Assembly (NCBI GenBank): GCA_903822375.1
Contig: CAIJOU010000590.1
Location: forward strand, 1-36,599
Reading direction: 5' to 3'
Source of the DNA: Candidatus Hydrogenedentota bacterium
GTDB taxonomy: Bacteria > Hydrogenedentota > Hydrogenedentia > Hydrogenedentales > CAITNO01
Length of the DNA: 36,599 bases
Shown here: in pieces, positions 1-8,169 of the stretch
Position numbering within the stretch: position 1 is the stretch's first letter
How the letters are laid out: every line of letters begins with the position of its first letter
Program-made: the position numbers and the translations under genes
Notes under the pieces: generated by a model
What the model saw: only the letters and a program-made list of their open reading frames with translations
The model's database searches: none
What the model was told of the DNA's origin: nothing

Positions 1-1054
1 CGTCACCGTTGGCATCTGCCTGCGTGAAAGTATCTGCCAAGAGTTGCTGCACTGTGGCGGCATCAACTGTCGGCCCGCCTTCGCCCTCCACCGGTGGCTC
101 ACCGTCACCCGTCACCTGCGGCTCACCTTCAATCGGCGACTCGCCTTCCACCGGTCCTTCGCCTTCAACCGACGACTCTCCCTCGCCTTCCACCACCGTC
201 ACCTCGCCAGCAGGACGGATTGCCATACTGCAGGCACCCACGACGTTGTCGCCGTTGGAATAGGAGACACTGCGTGAGGTGGTGTCGTCTGTTGGTGTCA
301 TTACGTCCATGCGCACGGAGATGGAGTAGGCAAGTGTCGAACCCAACTGGCCCGTCTCGCCTGCAACGGGGAGCAGACCCGAAAGCGCGGGGGCGGGGAA
401 GGGAACCGGTCCGCCGGAATTTGCCCTGCACACGGCGCCGGTCACGAAGAAACAGCCCATGGGCAACTGCGCCGCAGTTTGCTCCAGACTGGCTGGGCTG
501 GCGGGCTGCGCCTCATTGGTAAAACTGGCGACGGGGGACTCCATGTCCACACCCGCCATTGCAAAATACGCCGCGGACCTATACCAGCTGTTGGGAATGG
601 GGTTACTGCCTGTGCCCTGTATGGTAAACATGGCTCCCGCCTGGGTTCCGTCAATGACGCCCGGAGTCGGGTTCTCGAGATACCAGATGGAAACCATCTC
701 GTTGCCGCTTTTGCGCGGAATGGTCTGTACCCGTGTGAGGTCTTGGGCGGCGGCGAAACTGCCGGCCCTGTAGGAAAAAACGGCGGTGGCGTTGGCTGCG
801 CCCGAACTTGCAGCGACCACGACGAGCAGTTTGGTCCCCACCGGCACGCCGGGGCCTGACATGGCACCGGTGTTGCCCTCGTCCGGCATATGCCAGCAAC
901 CCAGGGGGGTGGTGTCTTGAAGAGCGTTTCCTCTTGTGCTGCTGCCCTTTGCGAGTATTGAAATGGCGGCGCCTGCCGTTTCCGCAACCGTCAGCATTCC
1001 AAACAATGACGCGAGCAGCAACACCGTGAAAATGTGCGTCTTCATGATTCTCAT
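1..1054 (-). CDS. Secreted surface protein with EGEGE-type acidic linker and start of an EF-hand/dockerin-like (DANGD) segment; truncated by the window edge
   Basis: Open minus frame absent from the ORF track because its stop lies off-window. ATG at 1054/1045 gives (MRI)MKTHIFTVLLLASLFGMLTVAETAGA (signal peptide) ... VVEGEGESSVEGEGPVEGESPIEGEPQVTGDGEPPVEGEGGPTVDAATVQQLLADTFTQADANGD at the edge. Confidence 0.85.
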   Translation of the reverse strand, partial: MRIMKTHIFTVLLLASLFGMLTVAETAGAAISILAKGSSTRGNALQDTTPLGCWHMPDEGNTGAMSGPGVPVGTKLLVVVAASSGAANATAVFSYRAGSFAAAQDLTRVQTIPRKSGNEMVSIWYLENPTPGVIDGTQAGAMFTIQGTGSNPIPNSWYRSAAYFAMAGVDMESPVASFTNEAQPASPASLEQTAAQLPMGCFFVTGAVCRANSGGPVPFPAPALSGLLPVAGETGQLGSTLAYSISVRMDVMTPTDDTTSRSVSYSNGDNVVGACSMAIRPAGEVTVVEGEGESSVEGEGPVEGESPIEGEPQVTGDGEPPVEGEGGPTVDAATVQQLLADTFTQADANGD

Positions 1055-1188
1055 GACTTTCCAGCTCCGGGCACCCAAACCATCCCATGCGCGGTTCCGA
1101 ACCGTTGTCGCCGGTCCGACGATTGCGTTATCAATTGCCCGGCAGCCAACGCGCGCATTGCAGCGCCGCCCAATGCGGGTTTGGCAAA

Positions 1189-1217
1189 AAGCTAGCACGG
1201 CGGACGGCCTTTGTCAA
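1189..1217 (-). promoter_or_regulatory. Sigma70-type promoter for the EGEGE protein gene
   Basis: On the minus strand TTGACA (1217-1212), 17-nt spacer, TGC-TAGCTT extended -10 (1194-1189), about 130 nt upstream of the start codon. Confidence 0.5.
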
Positions 1218-1263
1218 GCGCAGTGCGTGGGGCTTCCACAGACCGGGTCGGATGTCCCGCAGG

Positions 1264-2493
1264 TCACAACGAAGGTGGCATTGTCTTCTGCGGGTTTGCA
1301 GTTGTCTGATAGGGGCCGCTATCCCCTATCGGCGCCGCCTTCGCTCCCTTGGGCCGGTACATCGTCCCCAGCCATGCCAGTGTCCCATAGAATGCGCACA
1401 GGCCCCACAGCGTGAACCACTCATGCCGCACTTCGTAGAGGGTCGCGCCCATCTGGTTGATGCGGACAAAGCCCAGCGCGCCGGCCGTGCAGGGGATGAG
1501 CCGGGACAGCGCCTGCAGCACGCCGGGGATGGCCTCGTGCGGCCAGGAATAGCCCATGAGGAAGATAGCGGGGATCGAGGTGAACAGGATCACCGGGATG
1601 GAGGTTTCACGGGCGCGGAACAGCATGTTCAGCGCAAGGCCGAGCAGCGTCACGGCGAGTATGAAGGGGGCGAGAAAGACCGGAATGGTCACCAGGCCCT
1701 GCTGGTAGGGCAGGCTGTAGGTGCGGAAGATGACCGCCAGATAGAACAATGGGAAAAGCATGTAGATTGAGAAATAGGCCAGCGTCCGGCCCAGTAGCAC
1801 CGCCAGTGCGCTGTCCCTTTCTCCGGGCGGCGGCGGCGGGGCTTTGGTGAATTCCTCGTTGCGGGTCCCGCCAAGCGTTCCAATGCCGATCAGCAGCGTC
1901 TGCTGCATGATGAGCACGAGCACGGCCGGGGTGACGTAGGTGGCGTAGCCGCCTCCCGGATTGAACAGCGCCCGGGTCACAATGGGCAGGGGGTCCCGCG
2001 CCTGCCGGGCATGCTGTTCGCCCATTCCCGCCGCAGTGAACCGTTTTATTTCGATGCCCGCCGACAGCGTCGCAGTGGCCTTGTACAGCCCCGACACGAT
2101 TTGCCGGAAGATCATGAAGTAACTGCCGTCGGCATAGACCGAAACCGTGGCCTGTTCGCCGCGCAGCACCTTGCGCTCAAACCCCTCGGGGATCAGGAAA
2201 ATGCCGCGGGCCCTGCCATTCATAACCTCCTGCCGGGCCTCCTGCATGTCCGCCGCCTCTTCGGCGAGCGTCACCTCTTCCGTCGCGTCGGCCCAGCGCA
2301 TCAGCTTCTGGCTGAGCATGGTGCGGTCCTGGTCGACCGGCACGACCGGCACATTGCGGAGCACTTCGGCGGAATAGGGATAGGGGTACATCATCGAATA
2401 GAGCAGCAGCCCCGCCAGAAACACCATCAACACCGCCGCGTCACTTACTATCGCTTTGTATTCAATGCATGTCACGCGCAGGATGTATCTCAT
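1264..2493 (-). CDS. ABC-2 type transporter permease
   Basis: MRYILRVTCIEYKAIVSDAAVLMVFLAGLLLYSMMYPYPYSAEVLRNVPVVPVDQD..., multiple TM segments, YbhR/YhhJ-like. The ORF-track start (2976) runs through the upstream gene; ATG at 2493 overlaps the upstream stop (ATGA). Confidence 0.88.
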   Translation of the reverse strand: MRYILRVTCIEYKAIVSDAAVLMVFLAGLLLYSMMYPYPYSAEVLRNVPVVPVDQDRTMLSQKLMRWADATEEVTLAEEAADMQEARQEVMNGRARGIFLIPEGFERKVLRGEQATVSVYADGSYFMIFRQIVSGLYKATATLSAGIEIKRFTAAGMGEQHARQARDPLPIVTRALFNPGGGYATYVTPAVLVLIMQQTLLIGIGTLGGTRNEEFTKAPPPPPGERDSALAVLLGRTLAYFSIYMLFPLFYLAVIFRTYSLPYQQGLVTIPVFLAPFILAVTLLGLALNMLFRARETSIPVILFTSIPAIFLMGYSWPHEAIPGVLQALSRLIPCTAGALGFVRINQMGATLYEVRHEWFTLWGLCAFYGTLAWLGTMYRPKGAKAAPIGDSGPYQTTANPQKTMPPSL

Positions 2494-3695
2494 AGCCGCC
2501 CCCAGGTGGACGCGTCGCGCATGAACCGCCCCATTCGCGGGATGAATATCAGCGGCGGAACAAAGGCGAACGCCATAAGCGCGAACAGCGGCGGGCCGGA
2601 AGCTTGGGGCGGCGCGCCCTGCATTGCCTGCTGCATGAGGATGAGCACGAAATGCTTGAGCGGAAGCAGGTTGCTCCAGACCTGCGCGGGTATCGGGAGC
2701 GCAATTACCGGAAAGGTGATGCCGGCAAACGCGAATGCCGGGCCGCAGTAGAATCCCGCGGCGGTGTTGGCAAAGCGCAGATTGGCGCCCAGTGCCACAA
2801 GCAGGCAGCCCATCGACTGGTAGGCCAGAATGAATGCGGCGGTGCCCGCGAGCAGCACGGGCAGGCTTCCATGCAGCGGCACATTGCAGAAGCGGATCAG
2901 CAGCGACCACATAAATATGCCCAGCACGAAGAAAGCGACTGTGTACGGAAGTGCCTTGCCCAGAATCGCCAGCCACGGCCGCCCGCCCGCCGCCGCCAGC
3001 CAGCCGCCTGCCGTGCCGTAGCGGAATTCACCGCCCGTCGCCCGCACCATGACCAGCACGACAAAGATCTGAAACAGCACGGGAAGAAGTGCGGGAAGAA
3101 GAAAATAGCGGTAGTTCATGTTCGGATTGAACAGCAGATGCTGGTCCATCCTGATCGGCTCATAATGTTCCAGCGCCTGGGCGGGGCTTTCCCCCCTGGC
3201 CATGCGCATGCGCACATCCGCTCCGGCCGAGGCGTACCCAATGACGTCGCGCACCGCGCGGTTGATCACGCCGCTGGTAAGCAGCCACTGGTTGTTGAAA
3301 TACACCGTAACCGCCGGTGCCTCGCCCCGCAGCGCGTCATGCTCCAGTCCGGCGGGCAGGTGGATAATCGCGTAGGCCCTGCCCTGCCGTATCAGCGACG
3401 CACCCTCCTCCACATCCTGCACGCGGCTGGTCACCGCAAGCGCGGGCGAAGCGTCCATGAACCGCGCCAGGCGGCGGGACAGGGCGCTGTTGTCGCGGTC
3501 GCACACGGCCACCGGCAGATCGCGCGGGATTTCCTGCCAAAAAATCGCCGTGAGAAGGGCAAACATGCACAGGGGAAGGATGAACACAAACAGCATCATG
3601 AAGGGGCTGTGGGCGATCATCCCCAATTCCCGGACGATCACAGTCCACAGGCCGCCGTGCGGTGCGGATGCGGCGTTTGGAGCCGGCGCGGTCAT
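2490..3695 (-). CDS. ABC-2 type transporter permease
   Basis: 401 aa, N-terminal TM, extracytoplasmic domain (LPVAVCDRDNSALSRRLARFMDASP), C-terminal TM cluster; YhhJ/YbhS-like. Confidence 0.88.
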   Translation of the reverse strand: MTAPAPNAASAPHGGLWTVIVRELGMIAHSPFMMLFVFILPLCMFALLTAIFWQEIPRDLPVAVCDRDNSALSRRLARFMDASPALAVTSRVQDVEEGASLIRQGRAYAIIHLPAGLEHDALRGEAPAVTVYFNNQWLLTSGVINRAVRDVIGYASAGADVRMRMARGESPAQALEHYEPIRMDQHLLFNPNMNYRYFLLPALLPVLFQIFVVLVMVRATGGEFRYGTAGGWLAAAGGRPWLAILGKALPYTVAFFVLGIFMWSLLIRFCNVPLHGSLPVLLAGTAAFILAYQSMGCLLVALGANLRFANTAAGFYCGPAFAFAGITFPVIALPIPAQVWSNLLPLKHFVLILMQQAMQGAPPQASGPPLFALMAFAFVPPLIFIPRMGRFMRDASTWGRL

Positions 3696-3698
3696 GGT

Positions 3699-4733
3699 TC
3701 AGTTCCGCGCTACGAGGTCCCGGACCCACTTCAGCGGGTCGGGGTGCGGTTCCTTGTCCCATGGAACGATGACGCTCATCCCCGGCCGCAGCCCGTCCAC
3801 CGGCTTGGTTGGTTTGCCGCGCACTTCAAAGGTTTTCAGGTCAAACCCGCCCGCGATGCTCGTGGCGCGCCACGTGGCGAAATCGCCCAACGGCGCGATG
3901 TAGGTGATTTCCAAATCCACCGCCTGCTGGTTCAGCGCGGGGATGGTGCCCTGGAGATGGTCGCCCATCTTCATGCTGGCAAGATGGTCCTCGCGCAGAT
4001 TGAACGTCACCCAGACGTCGTTTAGGTCCACCATCGTCACGATGGGCATGCCCGCCGACGCCAGTTCACCCAGGTTGACGACATGTTCCACAATTTCACC
4101 ATTGATAGGCACGTGGACCTTTGCCTCATCGATCAGCGAATCCACCTCCGACACGGCTCCTGCCGCCTGGTCCACCAGCGCCTGCGCTGCGGCCTTGTCC
4201 TCAACCCGCGCGCCGTTCATGGCCATGTCATACTGGGCCTTTGCGGCGGCCTGCAGTTTGAGCGCCATGTCCCGCTGCGCCTGCACCTCGTCGCGGCGCT
4301 GCGCCGGCAGCACCCCGTCCTCAAAGAGCCGTTGCACGCGCTTGAAACTCTTTTCCGCCAGTTCGGCGCCCGCCGACGCCTGCAGCCACTGGTTCTGCGC
4401 CATGCGGATCTGCTCTTCCCGCGCGCCGTTTTCCGCCTTGTCCCGCTGCGCGCTGGCCGCATTCTCCGCCGACTGCGCCTGCGTGCGCTTGGCCTGGAGC
4501 TGCGGGCTGTCCAGCACCGCGATTACATCGCCCTGCTTTACGGACTGTCCCTCTTCCGCCAGGAACTGCTCCACGCGCCCGGGAATCTTGGCGGAGACGT
4601 TCACCTTGCGCGACTCGACTTCGCCCTGGATGAACTTTGGCTGTGGTTGAATCATCATCCAGCCTGCCGCCGACACGGCGGCCAGCACGACCAGGATGAT
4701 GAAGAAGGCTATCAGGCGTGGATGGCGGATCAT
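3699..4733 (-). CDS. HlyD/EmrA-family periplasmic adaptor (membrane fusion) protein
   Basis: MIRHPRLIAFFIILVVLAAVSAAGW...VNVSAKIPGRVEQFLAEEGQSVKQGDVIAVLDSPQLQAKRTQAQ..., lipoyl-type hairpin domain; start overlaps the tolC stop (ATGA). Confidence 0.93.
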   Translation of the reverse strand: MIRHPRLIAFFIILVVLAAVSAAGWMMIQPQPKFIQGEVESRKVNVSAKIPGRVEQFLAEEGQSVKQGDVIAVLDSPQLQAKRTQAQSAENAASAQRDKAENGAREEQIRMAQNQWLQASAGAELAEKSFKRVQRLFEDGVLPAQRRDEVQAQRDMALKLQAAAKAQYDMAMNGARVEDKAAAQALVDQAAGAVSEVDSLIDEAKVHVPINGEIVEHVVNLGELASAGMPIVTMVDLNDVWVTFNLREDHLASMKMGDHLQGTIPALNQQAVDLEITYIAPLGDFATWRATSIAGGFDLKTFEVRGKPTKPVDGLRPGMSVIVPWDKEPHPDPLKWVRDLVARN

Positions 4734-6226
4734 TTTGATTTGGGCTCCGCGGGTTTCTTTTCCAGGGGTTCAATAAGGGAAGGATCGGTCAGGCCGGGAA
4801 ATGAATCGTTTTCAGGCACCGGTATCGCCCGTGCCAGGTACTCCTGGCACCGTCCGGTTTGGCCGCTCGATTCGAGCAGTTGGAAGAAGGCGGTGTCGAA
4901 ATCATAGGCGGCTTTCAGCCGTCCAAGCTGCGCACGCGCATGGGTAAGCGTCGCGTCCACCACCTCCAGCGACGTTGCCACACCCTCCTCGAAGGCCCGT
5001 GTGCGCACGCGCAGATTTTCCGCCGTCAGCGCCAGCGTCGTGTCCAGCGTGTCATACTGCTCCCGTGCCTTTTCCATTTCCTCGTACCGCTTGACGGTGA
5101 GGCTGCGCAGGTCGCGCTGGTATTTTTGCCGCAGATGCGCCACGCGTTCTTCCTGCGCCTTGGCCGCGGACACCTTGTTGCGGACCTGATCCCCGTCAAA
5201 CAGGGTGTACTGGCCGCCAAAACCGAAGGCCCACTTGGGGTCCACGACGCTGCACCCTTCGGGCAGGAGTTCGTACATGCCGAACACGTACGCCGTGGGC
5301 AGGCCCGCACCCTGCTCGGCCCGGACACCCTGGTGCGCCTGTTCGTGCTTGGCGCCCAGCATCGCCAGCACCGGATGCTTGTCGTCCACCGAATCCTGGA
5401 AATACTCCTTTGCCTCCAGGCCCCGCAGGAGAAACAGCGCCGTGGCGGGTTCCACGGGATCGTTCCAGGCCATCGTGTTGGCCAGCCCTTCCGAGGCAAT
5501 CGTCACATCGCGCTCCGCCGCCTCAAGTTCCGCCTTCGCGTTGGCCAGCGCCACTTCCGCATTCAGCGTTTCCGCTTTCGAAATGATACCCTCGTCCATC
5601 AATCGGTGCGCGCGGTGCGCCTGCTGCTCCATCGTGGTTACCTTCAGCGCGGTCACCTCGCGTGCGCGGCGGGCCAGGCACACGCCAAAGTAACGCTGCG
5701 CCAGCTCGGTGACCAACTGGTCCCCCGTGAAACGCAGTTGCGCCTCGGCCTCGTTCTGTTTGGCCGTGGCGGCGCGGTTGGCCGCGTTGATGCGGCCGCC
5801 CGTGTAGACGGGCCAGGTGACCGAAAACTCGGCCTTGGTGAAGTTCTTGTTTTGCATTTTGTAGGCGATTGGAAGCGGGTCAAAAGGGGTGGTGACATCG
5901 GCGTCCAGAAAAGTTGTCCGCAAGTCCAACTCGGCTTTCGGTACTTTGAGCCCCGACACGGCCGCCTTTTCCGCCTCGCGCTGGCGCAGCTCATCGTGGC
6001 CCGCCATGAGGGCCTCATTGCGCTGCTGCACCCGCTGCAGGGCGTCCCCAAAACTCAGGCGCTCCTGCGCCGGGGCTGGGAGGCACAGGAGTGACAGCGC
6101 CACCAACAATCCCATAAGCGCGGCCTTTGCGGCACATGTCCGCCGCGTCCTTGGTTTCATTTCATGCATGATGGTCCGTTTCGAATCTGTCTGCCACACG
6201 AGTTCACCCTGCTTTGCGGGGCTCAA
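4730..6226 (-). CDS. TolC-family outer membrane efflux protein
   Basis: Two OEP-type repeats (ALQRVQQRNEALMAGHDELRQREAEKAAVSGLKVPKAELDLRTTF... and SAAKAQEERVAHLRQKYQRDLRSLTVKRYEEMEKAREQYDTLDTTLALTAENLRVRTRAFEEGVATSLEVVDATL). Alternative start ATG at 6169 (MHEMKPRTRR) precedes the signal peptide. Confidence 0.92.
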   Translation of the reverse strand: MSPAKQGELVWQTDSKRTIMHEMKPRTRRTCAAKAALMGLLVALSLLCLPAPAQERLSFGDALQRVQQRNEALMAGHDELRQREAEKAAVSGLKVPKAELDLRTTFLDADVTTPFDPLPIAYKMQNKNFTKAEFSVTWPVYTGGRINAANRAATAKQNEAEAQLRFTGDQLVTELAQRYFGVCLARRAREVTALKVTTMEQQAHRAHRLMDEGIISKAETLNAEVALANAKAELEAAERDVTIASEGLANTMAWNDPVEPATALFLLRGLEAKEYFQDSVDDKHPVLAMLGAKHEQAHQGVRAEQGAGLPTAYVFGMYELLPEGCSVVDPKWAFGFGGQYTLFDGDQVRNKVSAAKAQEERVAHLRQKYQRDLRSLTVKRYEEMEKAREQYDTLDTTLALTAENLRVRTRAFEEGVATSLEVVDATLTHARAQLGRLKAAYDFDTAFFQLLESSGQTGRCQEYLARAIPVPENDSFPGLTDPSLIEPLEKKPAEPKSK

Positions 6227-6852
6227 GCCTCTGAACCCTGATAAGGACCCGACAAGCGCAGACGGGTCAAGGTTTCAATCACACTGTCTGCTGTTGCAAT
6301 GCCAGGATTGCGCGTCCACCAGTCCAATACCTGCAGCAGCATTCCCACAACACCGTGCGCCGCCACCACGGGATCAATACCGGGAACGATGATGCCGTCG
6401 GCGATTCCCTCGCGCACCCGCAATTCCAGCATGGCGGCCAGGTGTTCCGTGATTTCTGTGCTGACGTTCTTGCGGACCGATTCGGGGTCAAAGAGAATCC
6501 GGCAGAGTCCGGTGTGCGACTCTGCAAAACGCACCAGCACCTCCGTGTGCGCCCGTACGGCTGCCGCCGGGTCCGGTGCGGGGGAGAGCGCCATACGTTG
6601 CAGCGCGCCCATGAGTTCTTCAACGCCCTCGCGCATGATGGCGCGCAGCAGCCCCTGCTTGTCCTTGAAATGAAGATAGAGAGTGCCCACGGCGACCCCG
6701 GCCGCCGTGGCAACATCGGAAGCGCGCGTGTCCGCGACCCCCTGCCTGGCAAAAAGCTCCAGACCCGTCTCCAGCAGGCGCCGCCGGGTTTCAATCCGGC
6801 TACGGTCGCGGGCATTTAGGGCCAGCGCAGCATTTGGATGAATTGAGTTCAC
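6223..6852 (-). CDS. TetR/AcrR-family transcriptional repressor
   Basis: RIETRRRLLETGLELFARQGVADTRASDVATAAGVAVGTLYLHFKDKQGLLRAIM is a canonical TetR_N HTH; GTG start. Confidence 0.95.
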   Translation of the reverse strand: MNSIHPNAALALNARDRSRIETRRRLLETGLELFARQGVADTRASDVATAAGVAVGTLYLHFKDKQGLLRAIMREGVEELMGALQRMALSPAPDPAAAVRAHTEVLVRFAESHTGLCRILFDPESVRKNVSTEITEHLAAMLELRVREGIADGIIVPGIDPVVAAHGVVGMLLQVLDWWTRNPGIATADSVIETLTRLRLSGPYQGSEA

Positions 6853-6887
6853 TGAATAATTATATATTCAGTGGCGCCGGATTGCAA
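6850..6887 (-). promoter_or_regulatory. tetR promoter plus perfect palindromic operator overlapping a leaderless GTG start
   Basis: Perfect IR CACTGAATA-attata-TATTCAGTG (6850-6873). Minus strand: TTGCAA (6887-6882), 17 nt, TATAAT (6864-6859), 6 nt, GTG start (6852). Confidence 0.75.
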
Positions 6888-6962
6888 ATGCGTTTTGTGA
6901 AGTGGATTGGGGGCATGAACGCCCGGCCGGGTGTCAACCTGCTCATTCCGAGGTTCAGGAAC

Positions 6963-6987
6963 TCGCGAAACCACGGCCGTTTCGCGA
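6963..6987. repeat. Perfect inverted repeat TCGCGAAAC-cacggcc-GTTTCGCGA
   Basis: 9-bp arms, 7-nt loop, directly adjacent to the first heptamer array. Confidence 0.6.
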
Positions 6988-6998
6988 AGTGTGAAGTG

Positions 6999-7053
6999 CT
7001 TTGCCAAAGCTTTACCAAGCCATTGCCGGAACTTCGTATGCGATTGGCACAAT
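6999..7053 (+). promoter_or_regulatory. Heptamer-array promoter module 1 (toward the 63-aa/sigma-like/STAS genes)
   Basis: CTTTGCC(6999) N4 CTTTACC(7010) N4 CATTGCC(7021) N4 CTTCGTA(7032), 9 nt, CACAAT(7048-7053); exact 11-bp period. Confidence 0.6.
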
Positions 7054-7134
7054 GAGGCTCACGAACTGGCCGGCGTTGACCATGACGTTTGCGGCTAACT
7101 TCCCGGGACAGTATCCAGAAAGGACTTCTTTTCC

Positions 7135-7326
7135 ATGAGTACGGTCATCGAATCTTACCCAGGCACGATAAACGCCTGCAGCACCGTGACGGAGGGTGAT
7201 GAACTGGCCCGGAAGTTGGAGAAGGTATTCCAGATATTCCGCCGCGCACAGGAAGACTGGGCCATGAAACACGACCCGGGACAGTCAGCCGGAGGCATGG
7301 AGAAGGATTCCGGCTGTTCTGCCTGA
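7135..7326 (+). CDS. Small hypothetical protein (63 aa)
   Basis: ATG preceded by AAAGGA; MSTVIESYPGTINACSTVTEGDELARKLEKVFQIFRRAQEDWAMKHDPGQSAGGMEKDSGCSA; lies downstream of array module 1. Confidence 0.55.
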   Translation: MSTVIESYPGTINACSTVTEGDELARKLEKVFQIFRRAQEDWAMKHDPGQSAGGMEKDSGCSA

Positions 7327-7422
7327 ATTGACCGGGGAGCGGAGGACTGCGACCAACTTGGGCCGCTTATGGAACCCGGCAGTCAACCACCGCTGCCAAA
7401 CAGCGGGAGCGAGGTGACGAAC

Positions 7423-7713
7423 ATGAACCACGCGATGATGACCAGGGACCATGATTCTGAACAACTGCTTCTGTCGCATCTTGAACTGTGCTATTCGGTG
7501 GCGCTTGCGCTGACCCGCAATGTAAATCTGGCGCTTGCGCTGACGAAAGACACGCTGCTGTGGGCCTGGCAGCGCAACGACGGCTCGTGGGATGAGGATA
7601 TCATGAAAAAATCGCTCTTGCGCGAGTTGCGCGACAGGTATTTGCGCGACTACCAGCTTGCGGGCGGCCGGGGCGCAGCCGGTGAACAACGTCTTCCGAA
7701 AGTGGAAGAGTGA
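7423..7713 (+). CDS. Truncated sigma70 region-2-like protein
   Basis: Start MNHAMMTRDHDSEQLLL with RBS GAGGTG. SEQLLLSHLELCYSVALALTRNVNLALALTKDTLLWAWQ matches the ECF region 2.1-2.2 pattern (LL..Y..LYR.AL.LTGN...A.DL.QET.L.AW). No region 4. Confidence 0.6.
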   Translation: MNHAMMTRDHDSEQLLLSHLELCYSVALALTRNVNLALALTKDTLLWAWQRNDGSWDEDIMKKSLLRELRDRYLRDYQLAGGRGAAGEQRLPKVEE

Positions 7714-8018
7714 AGGACTACGCGGAAGGTCCCGTCGGCGGCAGGCTCGGCGTGCGCATTGGACCCGAATGGACAGAGGTGCGTATTCCACGCGCAGAGA
7801 CGGAAGAGCAGCATTCTTCCCTGGAAGAGGAACTCCTGTCATACCTTGACCGCCATTCCGCAACCACGTGGGCCATAGACCTGTCCGAACATGTGGGCGG
7901 CGTGACTCTCGCACTTGCCGGAATGCTTGCCCGCTTCCGGGAAGAGGCGCGGCGACGGGGTTGCGAGGTGAGGTACTCGGGGCTGAGGCAGGACTGCGTA
8001 TCCTGCCTGGCCGAATAG
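7710..8018 (+). CDS. STAS-domain-like protein (anti-anti-sigma fold)
   Basis: GTG start overlapping the preceding stop (GTGA). TTWAIDLSEHVGGVTLALAGMLARFREEARRRGCEVRYSGLR has the beta-alpha-beta pattern of STAS proteins. Confidence 0.55.
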   Translation: MKDYAEGPVGGRLGVRIGPEWTEVRIPRAETEEQHSSLEEELLSYLDRHSATTWAIDLSEHVGGVTLALAGMLARFREEARRRGCEVRYSGLRQDCVSCLAE

Positions 8019-8169
8019 GAGGGGGAACAGCACGGCATCTTTCGCCTGAACGGCAGCGCCTTGGGGGGCTGCATCGGCAGTGCTGGCGGATTGGCCTTGA
8101 TTTTGCATGCGCGAATCTTCAGGTTGCCGCGGCTTCACGGTTCTGAAATGCGAAAATCACCCCATTCTC

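Noticed and set aside
1-522. Small plus-strand ORFs at the left edge (9..263, 94..522)
   Set aside because: Ser/Pro-rich translations are the complement of the EGEGE linker of the minus-strand gene.
2604-4025. 473-aa plus-strand ORF
   Set aside because: Antisense to the ABC-2 permease and HlyD genes.
7044-7060. Sigma54 promoter reading of TTGGCACAATGAGG
   Set aside because: The -24-like TGGCAC is present, but no TTGC[AT] -12 element at the right spacing, and module 4 lacks TGGCAC altogether.
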